From contig CAVUAN010000005.1 of NCBI GenBank assembly GCA_963739435.1, positions 252,525 to 316,524 of the forward strand: a DNA stretch of 64,000 nt. Direction: 5' to 3'. Shown here one piece after another: positions 40,971-48,788 of this stretch. The stretch's first letter is position 1. The number at the start of each line of letters is the position of its first letter. The position numbers and the translations under genes are program-made. The stretch comes from CAVUAN01 sp963739435 (GTDB taxonomy: Bacteria; Acidobacteriota; Thermoanaerobaculia; UBA5066; Gp7-AA6). A model generated the notes under the pieces. That model did not search any database. It was not told the DNA's origin and saw nothing but the letters and a program-made list of their open reading frames with translations.

Positions 40971-41492
40971 CTACCTGAGCAGCGGCCAGCCGCGGCCGCG
41001 ATAGTGGTCTCGGGCGGCTCGGCCAAAGGCCATGACCGCGCCGTACGCCAGCCCGCCGCCGACCAGGGCCCCGAGAATGGGTGCCGCGCCCGTGGACCGC
41101 CGCCGTCCGAGAGCCTGCCGGGCGAGCTTCACGGCGCCCGCGCGCACGACTCCGGCGCCGGCCGACAGGGCCAGCCCGCCGGCTGCCCCGAGGCCGCGCT
41201 CGGCAAGGTCCGGGCTGCGCCGGTAGATCGCCGCGATCCGGAGCGCGAGCCGTGCGAGCGCCAGAACGTGAAACGGCAGGTCCGCCGCCAGAGGCGCCGC
41301 GTTGAGCCACGCGGCCGGCGCGCCCGTCAGCGCGCCCACGGCCGCGCAGCGCCAGGCCGTCTGGCGGATGAGCTTCTCTGCCAGCGCGTCGCGCGAGAGG
41401 CCCGGGTACCGTTCGCGCAGGCGCCGCGCAATCCTTGCCGCCTCCGCGTCGTCGTCGGAGGTCAACACGGCCTGCGCCAGGGTCCCGTACAT
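40971..41492 (-). CDS. Small alanine/arginine-rich membrane-associated protein, function unknown
   Basis: 173 residues from ATG 41492. Two hydrophobic blocks (near ALTGAPAAWLNAAPLAADL and ILGALVGGGLAYGAVMAFGR) flank a region with PFHVLALARLALRIAAI. The pattern is similar to small inner-membrane proteins without enzymatic motifs. I do not recognise the family. TAGGAT at 41506-41501 ends 8 bases before the ATG without a Shine-Dalgarno. The next gene starts 2 bases after its stop, so the two are probably cotranscribed. Confidence 0.65.
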   Translation of the reverse strand: MYGTLAQAVLTSDDDAEAARIARRLRERYPGLSRDALAEKLIRQTAWRCAAVGALTGAPAAWLNAAPLAADLPFHVLALARLALRIAAIYRRSPDLAERGLGAAGGLALSAGAGVVRAGAVKLARQALGRRRSTGAAPILGALVGGGLAYGAVMAFGRAARDHYRGRGWPLLR

Positions 41493-41500
41493 ACCAGGAA

Positions 41501-41506
41501 ATCCTA
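41501..41506 (-). promoter_or_regulatory. -10-like TAGGAT close to a start codon
   Basis: TAGGAT on the minus strand ends 8 bases before ATG 41492 with no Shine-Dalgarno between, the same spacing as at several other genes here. Confidence 0.4.
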
Positions 41507-41558
41507 TCCCGGGGCCGCGTGTTATCGTTTGCCGCGCCATCGCGAAAGGAGTTTCAAA

Positions 41559-42161
41559 GTGAAGATCCGAATCGGAGTTTTCGTTTTGCTGGCCTGCGCC
41601 GCCGGGCTCTCGGCCCAGACGGCCGGAAAGGGGAAGACTGTGTCCTCCGCAACGAAGGACTACGCGAACACGCTCGCCATTCTGCAAACAGACCAGGGCG
41701 ACATCACCATCAAGTTCTTCTACGACAAGGCCCCGAACCACGTGAAGAACTTCGTGGATCTCGCCGCGAGCGGGTTCTACGACGGAACGTTTTTCCACCG
41801 CGTCATCCCGGGCTTCATGATCCAGGGCGGCGATCCGAATACGAAGAAGCCGGCGAGCGCCTCAAACGCCTACGGCACCGGCGGCAACGGCTCGAACCGT
41901 GTCAAAGCCGAATTCAACGACACCTCTCACAAGCGCGGCATCGTCTCGATGGCGCGCGCCTCCGACCCGAACTCCGCTTCGTCGCAGTTCTTCATCGTCG
42001 TGAAGGACTCGACTTTCCTGGACAACCAGTACTCGGCCTTCGGAGAAGTCGTGTCCGGCATGGACGTGGCGGACAAGATCGCCAACGCCCCGAAAGGCGC
42101 CAACGACTTGCCGAACCAGCCCGTCCACATCAAAAAGATTCTGCTGTCGCAGGCCAAGTGA
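41559..42161 (+). CDS. Exported cyclophilin-type peptidyl-prolyl isomerase
   Basis: 200 residues from GTG 41559 with Shine-Dalgarno AAAGGAG. A signal peptide (residues 1-20, ending LSAQ) precedes a single cyclophilin domain. Catalytic residues lie in FFHRVIPGFMIQGGDP (~86-101), SMARASDPNSASSQFFI (~130-146) and DNQYSAFGEVVSGMDVADKI. It should catalyse proline isomerisation of exported proteins in the periplasm. A heptad-based inverted repeat separates it from the downstream kinase gene. Confidence 0.95.
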   Translation: MKIRIGVFVLLACAAGLSAQTAGKGKTVSSATKDYANTLAILQTDQGDITIKFFYDKAPNHVKNFVDLAASGFYDGTFFHRVIPGFMIQGGDPNTKKPASASNAYGTGGNGSNRVKAEFNDTSHKRGIVSMARASDPNSASSQFFIVVKDSTFLDNQYSAFGEVVSGMDVADKIANAPKGANDLPNQPVHIKKILLSQAK

Positions 42162-42188
42162 GCTGAGCGGCGAACGCGCCGCTCAGCA

Positions 42189-42270
42189 GTCGAGAGTCAA
42201 GAGTCTAGAGTTGAGAGTCAAAACCATGAGAGAGAGCTCAACTCTCGACTCTCGACTCTCGACTCTCGAC
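42189..42270. repeat. Inverted pair of heptad arrays forming a long hairpin
   Basis: Five words (GTCGAGA, GTCAAGA, GTCTAGA, GTTGAGA, GTCAAAA) run over 42189-42223. Four TCTCGAC words run over 42243-42270 in opposite sense, with a 19-base spacer. The arrays are complementary and can fold into a hairpin between the cyclophilin and the phosphotransferase genes. Confidence 0.85.
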
Positions 42271-42278
42271 CTCCCTCA

Positions 42279-43250
42279 ATGATTCCCCCCGAGTTCCCCG
42301 GCCTGGCGGCACTCGTCCGGCTCAAGGGCTATGAGCCGGTCTCTGCCGAGATCCTGCCGGGGGACGTCGGGCGGCGCCGCTACCTCCGGCTCCTGCTGCC
42401 GGGCGGCCGGAGCGTCCTGGGAGTCTTCTACCCACCCGAGGAGGCCGACTCCCGGCGCCGCTGGCTCGCGGCGCGCGAGGCGCTTCTCCCCCGCCTGAGG
42501 GTCCCGCAGGTCCATGCGGACGACCTCGAGGGCAGCCAGATCGTGGAGGACCTCGGCCGCAAGGACCTCGCCGCTCTCTTTCTCGAGGATACTGCCAGCC
42601 GCGGTCCCTGGCTCGAGAAGGCCGCCGACGCCGAGGCGGCGATCGCCTCCCTGCCCGACCCGTCCATCAATCCGCCCTTCGACGCCGCGTTCTTCCGCCG
42701 CGAGCTGGAGCTCGCGCGGGAAGCCGTGTTCGATCTTCACCTGGCGGCCCCTCTCTTGCCCGAGGAGCGGCGCGTGCACGACCAATGGGCGGATGCCCTG
42801 TGCGCGGAAATCGCCGGCCATCCCCGGGCCCTGTGCCACCGCGACTTTCACGGAAACAACCTCTTTCCCGTCGAAAACGCGGTCGCCTTGATCGACTTCC
42901 AGGACATGCGCGCGGGCCCGGACGCTTACGATCTCGCTTCGCTCCTGTGGGAGCGCCTGACCCTGTCGTGGATGACGGAAGACGCCGCGGAAACAGTCCG
43001 GGCGCGATTCTGCCGTGCTCGCGGCCTCGATGCCGCGGGCTTCGCCCGGCGTTTCGACCGCGTTCTCCTCCAGCGAGCCTGGAAGGTCTGCGGCACTTTC
43101 GCCAGGGCCCTGGCCCAGGGAAAGGGCGATGTCTACCGGTTGTACTTGCCGGGCGAGGTCGCCCTCGTCTCGCGCTTGCTGGGCGACTCGGCGCCCGACC
43201 GGGCTTTCCGCCGCCTCTTCGAGAAGCGGGTCGCCGCGGTGCTAAGCTAG
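42279..43250 (+). CDS. Phosphotransferase of the APH/AmgK sugar-kinase type
   Basis: 323 residues from ATG 42279, just after the heptad hairpin; no Shine-Dalgarno is visible. The kinase core is recognisable by ALCHRDFHGNNLFPVENAVA (~185-204, catalytic Asp) and LIDFQDMRAGPDAYDLASLL (~205-224, metal-binding Asp). Housekeeping relatives such as AmgK phosphorylate N-acetylmuramate or GlcNAc in cell-wall recycling. The sequence fits that better than an aminoglycoside resistance enzyme. The usual partner nucleotidyltransferase MurU is not adjacent. Confidence 0.82.
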   Translation: MIPPEFPGLAALVRLKGYEPVSAEILPGDVGRRRYLRLLLPGGRSVLGVFYPPEEADSRRRWLAAREALLPRLRVPQVHADDLEGSQIVEDLGRKDLAALFLEDTASRGPWLEKAADAEAAIASLPDPSINPPFDAAFFRRELELAREAVFDLHLAAPLLPEERRVHDQWADALCAEIAGHPRALCHRDFHGNNLFPVENAVALIDFQDMRAGPDAYDLASLLWERLTLSWMTEDAAETVRARFCRARGLDAAGFARRFDRVLLQRAWKVCGTFARALAQGKGDVYRLYLPGEVALVSRLLGDSAPDRAFRRLFEKRVAAVLS

Positions 43251-43271
43251 GCGGCGTCCAAGGAGAACACC

Positions 43272-43445
43272 ATGCCGAATCTGGGCGTCCCCGAGCTGCT
43301 GCTCATCCTGCTCATCGTGATCATCATCTTCGGAGCCAACAAGCTCCCGCAGCTCGGACGCGGCATCGGGGAAGGCCTCCGCAACTTCAAGGAATCGATG
43401 AAGACCGGCGAAGAGGGCGGCAAAGACAAGCCCCCGAAGACCTAG
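43272..43445 (+). CDS. tatA: Twin-arginine translocase subunit TatA/TatE
   Basis: 57 residues from ATG 43272 with Shine-Dalgarno AAGGAGA. One transmembrane helix (PELLLILLIVIIIFGANKLP) is followed by the conserved FGxxKLPxxGRGxGEGLRNFK amphipathic helix and a short charged tail. It forms the pore of the Tat system, which exports folded proteins such as the twin-arginine ferritin-like protein at 2429. No tatC is nearby. Confidence 0.95.
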   Translation: MPNLGVPELLLILLIVIIIFGANKLPQLGRGIGEGLRNFKESMKTGEEGGKDKPPKT

Positions 43446-43482
43446 GCCTTCCCACCACGCCGTAAGCGACCGCCCACCAAGC

Positions 43483-43566
43483 TGTCATTCCGAGGAGCGC
43501 AGCGACGAGGAATCTGCCCTCGCTCGTCAGCCGGAGCAGATCCCTCGACTTCGCTCGGGATGACAT
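43483..43566. repeat. Long palindromic repeat (TGTCATTCC...GGATGACA)
   Basis: TGTCATTCCGAGGAGCGCAG at 43483-43502 and the opposite-sense end TCGCTCGGGATGACA near 43552-43566 pair as the outer part of a long imperfect hairpin that also includes GAGGAATCTGC/GCAGATCCCTC. Similar elements occur dispersed in many bacterial genomes. Here it lies between convergent tatA and the Fis-like gene and could end both transcripts. Confidence 0.8.
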
Positions 43567-43586
43567 TTCGCGCTCACGCGCGAAAG

Positions 43587-43841
43587 TCACTTCTTTTTCT
43601 GGATGTCGGGGGAGACGCGGCGTTGTTCGCGAGGCAGGCGGATGTTCAGGATCCCGACCTTGTTGCGCAGCGTGTTGCGGTGAATCCCGAGCGAAGAGGC
43701 GGCGCGGCCGAGGTTGCCCGACGAGCGCTTCACGGCCCCGACGATGTATTTCTTTTCGAATTCCTTTCGGGCGAGGTCGAGCGAGATGCCGTTTCTCAAG
43801 AGCTCGTCGATGATTTGCTGGAGTTGGCCGTCCAGGTTCAC
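43587..43841 (-). CDS. Fis-type helix-turn-helix DNA-binding protein
   Basis: 84 residues from GTG 43841 with Shine-Dalgarno GGGGAGG. The N-terminal helix LDGQLQQIIDELLRNGISLD resembles the dimerisation part of Fis. The C-terminal HTH reads NLGRAASSLGIHRNTLRNKV (~45-64), the HTH_8 signature also found at the end of NtrC-type activators. It is probably a stand-alone nucleoid or gene-specific regulator. The likely -10 is TAAGAT at 43887-43882, giving a normal leader. Confidence 0.85.
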   Translation of the reverse strand: MNLDGQLQQIIDELLRNGISLDLARKEFEKKYIVGAVKRSSGNLGRAASSLGIHRNTLRNKVGILNIRLPREQRRVSPDIQKKK

Positions 43842-44005
43842 GTTGCCTCCCCGCGATTCGCTGCTCAACTGAGAAGGCGCGCATCTTAGCAGACGATCGG
43901 GCGCCGAAAAAGCAACACAAAAAAAGAAGAGGCGCCTCGGCGCCTCTTCCATTCTCATGCCAACTTCGCTTGTCCGCCGAAGCCTCGGCGAACGCGGAAG
44001 GCGAA

Positions 44006-44932
44006 CTATTTCAGCTCGACCTGGTCGCCGACGTCGATCAGATTGTACGAATCCGTTACACGCCCGATCGCCCACCGGTCGCCGACCGTGAGCACGGCGA
44101 TCTCGCCGAGATAAGTCCTGGGAATCTCCATTCCGGCGGGGGGCTTCTTCATCTCCCATGTCGTGCCTACCGGGCGGATTCCGTACTCGCGGCCCATGGC
44201 ATACCGAAAAATCGTCAGGAAGTCGCCCGGCTGCACGTCATGACCAAGGCCCAGGTCCACCATCACCACCGAGTCCGACCCGATGGCAACGAGATCGTCT
44301 TTGGACCTCACGATCACTCCCGTTACCTTTCCGGAAGGCGGGTCACCCGCCTTGGCCGCGGGCGTCTTACGGGCGAGCGGGATCGGTATCGGCTCGAAGG
44401 GCTTGAGCGCGACGCCGAGCGGAATATCGGTGCAGGCCGACGTGATGCGGACGATTGCCGTGCGGGGCTCGACCGACAGGACCGTGGCGCGGCCCCGGTA
44501 CTTGTAGAAGGTGCCGAGCACCTTGAAGGTATCCGGGTAGTAGACCTCGTCCTGCTCGGTGACCAGCCAGAACTCGTCGCCTTCCTTCAAGTCTCGGTCG
44601 TGGCCCCCGTCCAGATACATCAGATCGCCGGTCACGAAGTCGGTCTGCTCGATCAGGTTCTCGGCGCCGATCGTCACGAAGGGGAACTTCTCGCCCGGAG
44701 GTCCGAGGTACCCGAAGCAATACACGTTGCTTTCGTACCCGATGGGTTGGGGGGCCGATTCGGTCGTCTTGGGCGCAGATGTGACGCGTGTGATCGTCTT
44801 GACCTCGGGCTGCTGCGACTTGGCCTGGTACTGGCCGCCCACGGCGGGCGCGGGCTTCTCCTGAGCGAAGAGCGCCCCCGCGAGGAGAGACGCGCACAAT
44901 GCGGCTGCAGGCCGTCGAATCGGGAGACGCAT
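44006..44932 (-). CDS. Secreted beta-rich protein, function unknown
   Basis: 308 residues with a signal peptide (cleaving near LFA-QE). A Gln/Lys/Pro-rich stretch (~24-60) is followed by a repeated beta module: RATVLSVEPRTAIVRITSAC and IGRVTDSYNLIDVGDQVEL both have the V-x-x-V...IxxGD style also seen in FlgT-like or LPS-assembly-associated domains. Two such modules flank a Pro/Lys linker (~180-200). I do not recognise the family with confidence. It lies downstream of bamD across a hairpin and is probably in the same operon. A cell-envelope role is inferred from context only. Confidence 0.7.
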   Translation of the reverse strand: MRLPIRRPAAALCASLLAGALFAQEKPAPAVGGQYQAKSQQPEVKTITRVTSAPKTTESAPQPIGYESNVYCFGYLGPPGEKFPFVTIGAENLIEQTDFVTGDLMYLDGGHDRDLKEGDEFWLVTEQDEVYYPDTFKVLGTFYKYRGRATVLSVEPRTAIVRITSACTDIPLGVALKPFEPIPIPLARKTPAAKAGDPPSGKVTGVIVRSKDDLVAIGSDSVVMVDLGLGHDVQPGDFLTIFRYAMGREYGIRPVGTTWEMKKPPAGMEIPRTYLGEIAVLTVGDRWAIGRVTDSYNLIDVGDQVELK

Positions 44933-44946
44933 GGCGACTCCTTAAC

Positions 44947-44980
44947 AAATTAAGGCGGGAACCGCCTATCGCCTAAATTT
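44947..44980 (-). terminator. Intercistronic hairpin after bamD
   Basis: AAATTAAGGCG at 44947-44957 and CGCCTAAATTT at 44970-44980 are inverted repeats with one mismatch. The hairpin contains the bamD stop and lies 15 bases before the next gene's start, so it may lower read-through or protect the upstream mRNA. Confidence 0.55.
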
Positions 44981-45824
44981 AATGGGTCGGAGGCTTGTTG
45001 TCAACGGATGCCGTGGTGGGGGGCTTCACGGACTTGAGCTCTTTTCGGGCCTTTTTTGCCCATTCCCCGTCCGGATACTCCTCCAGGACCCTGGCCAGGT
45101 ACTGGTCGGCCTCCTCCGGACGGCCCAGGCGCCGCAGGGACCCGGCTTCGTAGTAGAAAAGCTTGTCCTTGGCCCCGTAGTCGGGGAAGCGCGCCTCGAT
45201 CATCGTGAAGCGGCCCAGGGCAGCCCCCGTCGCCCCTTTCCGGTAATAGAAATGGCCCACCTGGAATTCGTGCTCGGCCAGCAGGTCCGTCAGCTTCCGG
45301 ATCCGATCGCGGGCGGCCCCGGCGTAGCCCGTATCGGGGAACTCGCGGATCAAGACCCGATACTGCTCGAGAGCCTCGCGCGTCGAGGTCTGGTCGCGGT
45401 CCGGTGTCTCGTGCTCCTTGTCGTAGCAGAAGGCGAACTGGTAGCGGGCGTAGTCGCGGCGCGGGGCGCCGGGGTAGCGGTTCAGGTAGTCGCGATAACG
45501 GAAGCGCGCCTCGGTGTAGCCGGTCGTACCGCCTTGCTTGAAGAAGGAGTCGGCGACCATCAGGAGCGACTCCCGCCCCAGCGGGTCGTTCGGATAGGTC
45601 TCGAACACGAAGGAGAGATACTTGCGCCCCTGCTCGTAATGCTTCTTCTCGATCAAGGCCTTGCCCTTCTCGAAGAGAACCTCCTTGGTCGAGTTCAAGA
45701 GCTCCATCGTGACCTTGTCCGGCCCTTTCGAGCCGGAGCTCCCGCAGCCCGAGAGGAGGAGAAGCGGCAGGGAGAACGCCGCAGCCACGGCAACCCGCCC
45801 GGTCTTCGCGCCCACTTTCCTCAC
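44979..45824 (-). CDS. bamD: Outer-membrane assembly lipoprotein BamD
   Basis: 281 residues. The lipoprotein signal ends in LLLSGCGSS (~23-31). TPR-type helical repeats follow: FEKGKALIEKKHYEQGRKYL, FVFETYPNDPLGRESLLMVA and YRDYLNRYPGAPRRDYARY, with the family's conserved FPDTGYAGAA turn. BamD is a peripheral subunit of the Bam complex and helps insert beta-barrels into the outer membrane. This supports a didermic (Gram-negative) organism. Its start overlaps the rpe stop by 4 bases. Confidence 0.92.
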   Translation of the reverse strand: MRKVGAKTGRVAVAAAFSLPLLLLSGCGSSGSKGPDKVTMELLNSTKEVLFEKGKALIEKKHYEQGRKYLSFVFETYPNDPLGRESLLMVADSFFKQGGTTGYTEARFRYRDYLNRYPGAPRRDYARYQFAFCYDKEHETPDRDQTSTREALEQYRVLIREFPDTGYAGAARDRIRKLTDLLAEHEFQVGHFYYRKGATGAALGRFTMIEARFPDYGAKDKLFYYEAGSLRRLGRPEEADQYLARVLEEYPDGEWAKKARKELKSVKPPTTASVDNKPPTH

Positions 45825-46501
45825 GCCTTCGCTCCTTGCCGGGCCGCAGCTCGTAGCGCCGCAATGGCGGCCTTCGCATCGGCTGCCCCGTAAACAGCGG
45901 TGCCGGCGACCAGTATTTCGGCCCCCGCGGCTGCCAGGGCGCCCGCGTTGCCGGGGGAAACCCCGCCGTCCACCTCGATTCCGAACCGTCGGCCCGCAGC
46001 CGCCGCCTCGCGGGCAACCTGCTCCACCTTGGCGACCGAGGATGGAATGAACGCCTGTCCTCCCGCACCCGGGTTGACGGACATGACGACAGCGTAATCG
46101 AGGTCCGAGCGGATCGCATCGAGCGCGCCGGCAGGCGTGCCCGGGTTAATCGCGGCTCCGGCCCTGGCGCCGCCCTTGCGGATCGTGTCCAGGCACCGGT
46201 GCAAGTGCCGCGTTGCCTCGACATGCACCGAAATCCAGTCGGCACCGGCTTCGAGGTAGCGGGCGATCGTCGATTCCGGGTCCTCGATCATCAGGTGCAC
46301 ATCGAGCGGCAGGCGCGTGACCTTGCGCAGGGCCGCGACGACCGGCGGCCCGATCGTCAGGTTTGGCACGAAGTGGCCGTCCATGACGTCCACGTGCACG
46401 AGATCTGCCCCGGCCGCCTCGGCCAGAGACACGGCGTCTGCCAGGCGCGCAAAGTCCGCTGCGAGCAGGGAGGGCGCGATCTTGACCGGTCCCCCGCTCA
46501 C
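45821..46501 (-). CDS. rpe: Ribulose-phosphate 3-epimerase
   Basis: 226 residues. TIM-barrel active-site motifs are VHVDVMDGHFVPNLTIGP (~33-50, catalytic Asp and metal His), HLMIEDPE, INPGTPAGA and VMSVNPGAGGQAFIP (~143), with the second catalytic Asp in IEVDGGVSPGN. It interconverts ribulose-5-phosphate and xylulose-5-phosphate in the pentose phosphate pathway. It overlaps the PASTA gene upstream and bamD downstream by 4 bases each, so all three are translationally coupled. Confidence 0.96.
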   Translation of the reverse strand: MSGGPVKIAPSLLAADFARLADAVSLAEAAGADLVHVDVMDGHFVPNLTIGPPVVAALRKVTRLPLDVHLMIEDPESTIARYLEAGADWISVHVEATRHLHRCLDTIRKGGARAGAAINPGTPAGALDAIRSDLDYAVVMSVNPGAGGQAFIPSSVAKVEQVAREAAAAGRRFGIEVDGGVSPGNAGALAAAGAEILVAGTAVYGAADAKAAIAALRAAARQGAKA

Positions 46502-47241
46502 CGCGCGATCTCCCGAGCCCCGTCGGTAGCCCTCGCCACCGTCAGCGAAACCACTTCCTTTCCCGAGATCGGATAGCCCGCCGGCGGGAACTGCTTCAGC
46601 ACCGCGTTGGGCGCGACGCCCTCGTAGGCCTCGTACCGGGCGCTGCCCACGCGAAACCCGTAGGCCTCGAGGCGCTGACGCATGCGGTCGGCGTCGCGGC
46701 CGACGAGATCCGGCATGACAAAACGCACCTCGGGCTTGCCGCGGTTGGTCAGGACATCCACCGCGGCATTGCGCGCCGCCGGCATCTCGGGCTCCGGATC
46801 CTGGGCAATGATGCCGATGCGGGCCGTCCGATCGCGGTACCAGGACACGGCGGCGAGCTCGAGCGAGTTCTGCGCCAGGCGCGACGCGGCGGCCCGGGGC
46901 GGCAGGCCCGTGAGATCCGGCACCGTCAACTCCCGCGGACCCAGCGAGAGAACGACCCGGACGACTTGCGCGGGCTTGGCGAGAGCGCCCGCGCCCGGGT
47001 CCTGGAGAAGGATCCGATCCCTCGGCACCTGCGGGTCGAACCGCGCCCGTCCGGGCTCGGCTTCAATGGAGAGGCCCCGCTCGGCGACCGGACCCATCGC
47101 CTCGGGGATGGACTTGCCTTTCAGGTCCGGCACCGTGACCGGGCGCCCGACGATCGAACGGCGGAAGGAAAACCAGGCCATGACGACAAAAATCGCCACC
47201 AGCAGGGCGCCGTACCCGGCCCGAAAAAGCGCTCTCTTCAC
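46498..47241 (-). CDS. PASTA-domain membrane protein
   Basis: 247 residues. One N-terminal transmembrane helix (GYGALLVAIFVVMAWFSF, ~9-26) anchors three PASTA domains. They open with VTVPDLKGKSIPEAMGPVAE (~37), LTVPDLTGLPPRAAASRLAQ (~109) and RFVMPDLVGRDADRMRQRLE (~177). There is no kinase domain, unlike PknB-type proteins. PASTA domains bind peptidoglycan stem peptides or beta-lactams, so a cell-wall sensing or anchoring role is likely. It is first in the PASTA-rpe-bamD operon. The start is probably GTG 47241. Confidence 0.9.
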   Translation of the reverse strand: MKRALFRAGYGALLVAIFVVMAWFSFRRSIVGRPVTVPDLKGKSIPEAMGPVAERGLSIEAEPGRARFDPQVPRDRILLQDPGAGALAKPAQVVRVVLSLGPRELTVPDLTGLPPRAAASRLAQNSLELAAVSWYRDRTARIGIIAQDPEPEMPAARNAAVDVLTNRGKPEVRFVMPDLVGRDADRMRQRLEAYGFRVGSARYEAYEGVAPNAVLKQFPPAGYPISGKEVVSLTVARATDGAREIAR

Positions 47242-47330
47242 GCTCGAAAGCTAACACGGGTCAGCACCTCGGGGCAGAACCATCCCGCGTCATTGACACA
47301 AGGCACGGCCTTTGCGAAGGTAGCTCGTTC

Positions 47331-48317
47331 ATGAGCTCAAAGGCCCCCGAGGCGGAGCTGCCCGGCTGGTTCTCCGACCGGCGGTTCCGTAAGGCCGACC
47401 TGCACTGCCACTCGGTCCATTCGACGTTCAAGTACTTCCGCATCGCCAATACTCGGGATTCCTACAACCGGCCGGAAGAGGTCTACCGCGTGGCCAAGGA
47501 GCGCGGAATGGACTTCGTGACGATCTCCGACCACGACTCGATCGACGGCTGCCTGGCGCTCCTGAACGCCGAGCCCGACCTGACGGATTTCTTCATCTCG
47601 GAAGAGGTTGAAACCTGGTTCCCGGAAACGCGGCAGCGCATCCACGTCAACGTGTTCGGGATCGACGAAAAGCAGCATGCCGAGATCCAGCGGCGCCGCG
47701 AGAACATCTACGACCTTCACGAATACCTGCGCGCCGAGCGGATCATCTCCTCGGCCAACCACATGTTTCAGAACTACCGGATGCGCAACTCCCCGCGCCG
47801 GTACTTCGAGGAAATGCTCCGGATGTTCGACGTCTTCGAGGTCAAGAACGGGGCGATGACCTCGCAGCACAACCGGCTGGTCGAGGATTTGATGGCCGTC
47901 GTCCGCGAGAAGAAGGGCGCTCTTTCGCTGGTCGCGGGCTCCGACGCCCACACGCTCGGGCCACTGGCAAAGGTCTACACCGTCGCCGAGGCCGAAACCC
48001 CCGCGGAGTTCCTGGAAAAGGTCCGCTCCGGCGAGTGCTTCGTCTGGGGCAGCGAGATGGGCTTCCGCGTGCTGCTGTCGGACGTCTACCGCATGGTCTT
48101 CCGCTATTACGGCAGCGTGCTCGACTTGAAGAACCCCGAGTTCACGTACGGCGAGAAAGCCAGGCACCTGGCCCTCGCGGCTGTCGGGGCCCCGTTCTCG
48201 GCAGCGGGCGTGCCCCTGGCCGTGACGACGCTCAATTACCTGAAGCAGATCTTCGTCTCCCGCACCATCGGCCAGGAACTGCTCGGCCACTACGAGGACG
48301 AGGCCAAGCCGAGCTGA
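47331..48317 (+). CDS. PHP-domain phosphoesterase-like protein
   Basis: 328 residues. Metal-binding motifs are KADLHCHSVHSTFKYF (~22-37), ISDHDSIDGCLALL (~66) and SANHMFQNYRMRN (~138), then SLVAGSDAHTLGPLAKV (~203), together giving the His/Asp/Glu set of PHP hydrolases. The C-terminal ~80 residues include a hydrophobic segment (ALAAVGAPFSAAGVPLAVTT), unusual for cytoplasmic PHP enzymes, that may contact the membrane. A role in phosphate-ester or glycan metabolism near the following envelope genes is only inferred. Confidence 0.85.
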   Translation: MSSKAPEAELPGWFSDRRFRKADLHCHSVHSTFKYFRIANTRDSYNRPEEVYRVAKERGMDFVTISDHDSIDGCLALLNAEPDLTDFFISEEVETWFPETRQRIHVNVFGIDEKQHAEIQRRRENIYDLHEYLRAERIISSANHMFQNYRMRNSPRRYFEEMLRMFDVFEVKNGAMTSQHNRLVEDLMAVVREKKGALSLVAGSDAHTLGPLAKVYTVAEAETPAEFLEKVRSGECFVWGSEMGFRVLLSDVYRMVFRYYGSVLDLKNPEFTYGEKARHLALAAVGAPFSAAGVPLAVTTLNYLKQIFVSRTIGQELLGHYEDEAKPS

Positions 48318-48335
48318 TCCGCGGGTAACGCGGTC

Positions 48336-48341
48336 TAAAAT
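48336..48341 (+). promoter_or_regulatory. -10-like TAAAAT close to a start codon
   Basis: TAAAAT ends 6 bases before GTG 48348 and no Shine-Dalgarno lies between. Distance and context match the leaderless pattern. Confidence 0.45.
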
Positions 48342-48347
48342 CCCCGT

Positions 48348-48788
48348 GTGGCCTGGCGCGCACCTGGATTGACGACGACCTCGCTGGCGGCGTCCGCTCT
48401 GGTGCTCGTCGCCTCGCTCGCGCGCCTGCCGCCGCTTGCGGCGGTCGCACACCCACCGGCGACGCCTTACGACCGGAGCCCCGCTCGCCACGTCGCTCCC
48501 GCGTTCATTCTGTTGGAGGAAGCGGCGGCCGTGATTCCGCGCGGGGCCTCTGTGACCGTGACGAGCGAGCCGCCCGACCCTCGGCGCGACACCGAGTCGC
48601 ATCACATCGGCGTCGCGCTTTTGCCCGGGCGTGAGGTCGTGCCCGCCGCCCTCTGGGGCGCGCCGCGGCCTGACCTGGCCGCGAGGGCGGACTACGTCGT
48701 CATCCTCGGCGGACGGCCGGCTGCCACCCCGGGGCGGCTCCTCCACGAGAGTCCGTTAGGGACCGTCTGGCAGCGGCGGCCGTCTTGA
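48348..48788 (+). CDS. Small membrane-anchored protein of a duplicated cassette, copy 1
   Basis: 146 residues from GTG 48348. One N-terminal transmembrane helix (~10-30) is followed by a periplasmic domain with PATPYDRSPARHVAPAF, AAAVIPRGASV, ALLPGREVVPAALWG and RADYVVILGGRPAATPGR. The family is unknown to me, but copy 2 at 50109 shares this order and many identical residues. The stop overlaps the TTG start of the large partner as TTGA. The pair probably works as a unit in the inner membrane. Confidence 0.75.
   Translation: MAWRAPGLTTTSLAASALVLVASLARLPPLAAVAHPPATPYDRSPARHVAPAFILLEEAAAVIPRGASVTVTSEPPDPRRDTESHHIGVALLPGREVVPAALWGAPRPDLAARADYVVILGGRPAATPGRLLHESPLGTVWQRRPS

Noticed and set aside
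42279..43250. Aminoglycoside-resistance kinase
   Set aside because: The core motifs are shared by sugar and cell-wall-recycling kinases; nothing in the sequence or context points to resistance.
47337..48746. Minus-strand frame opposite the PHP gene
   Set aside because: Antisense shadow; the plus-strand protein has all the PHP metal motifs.
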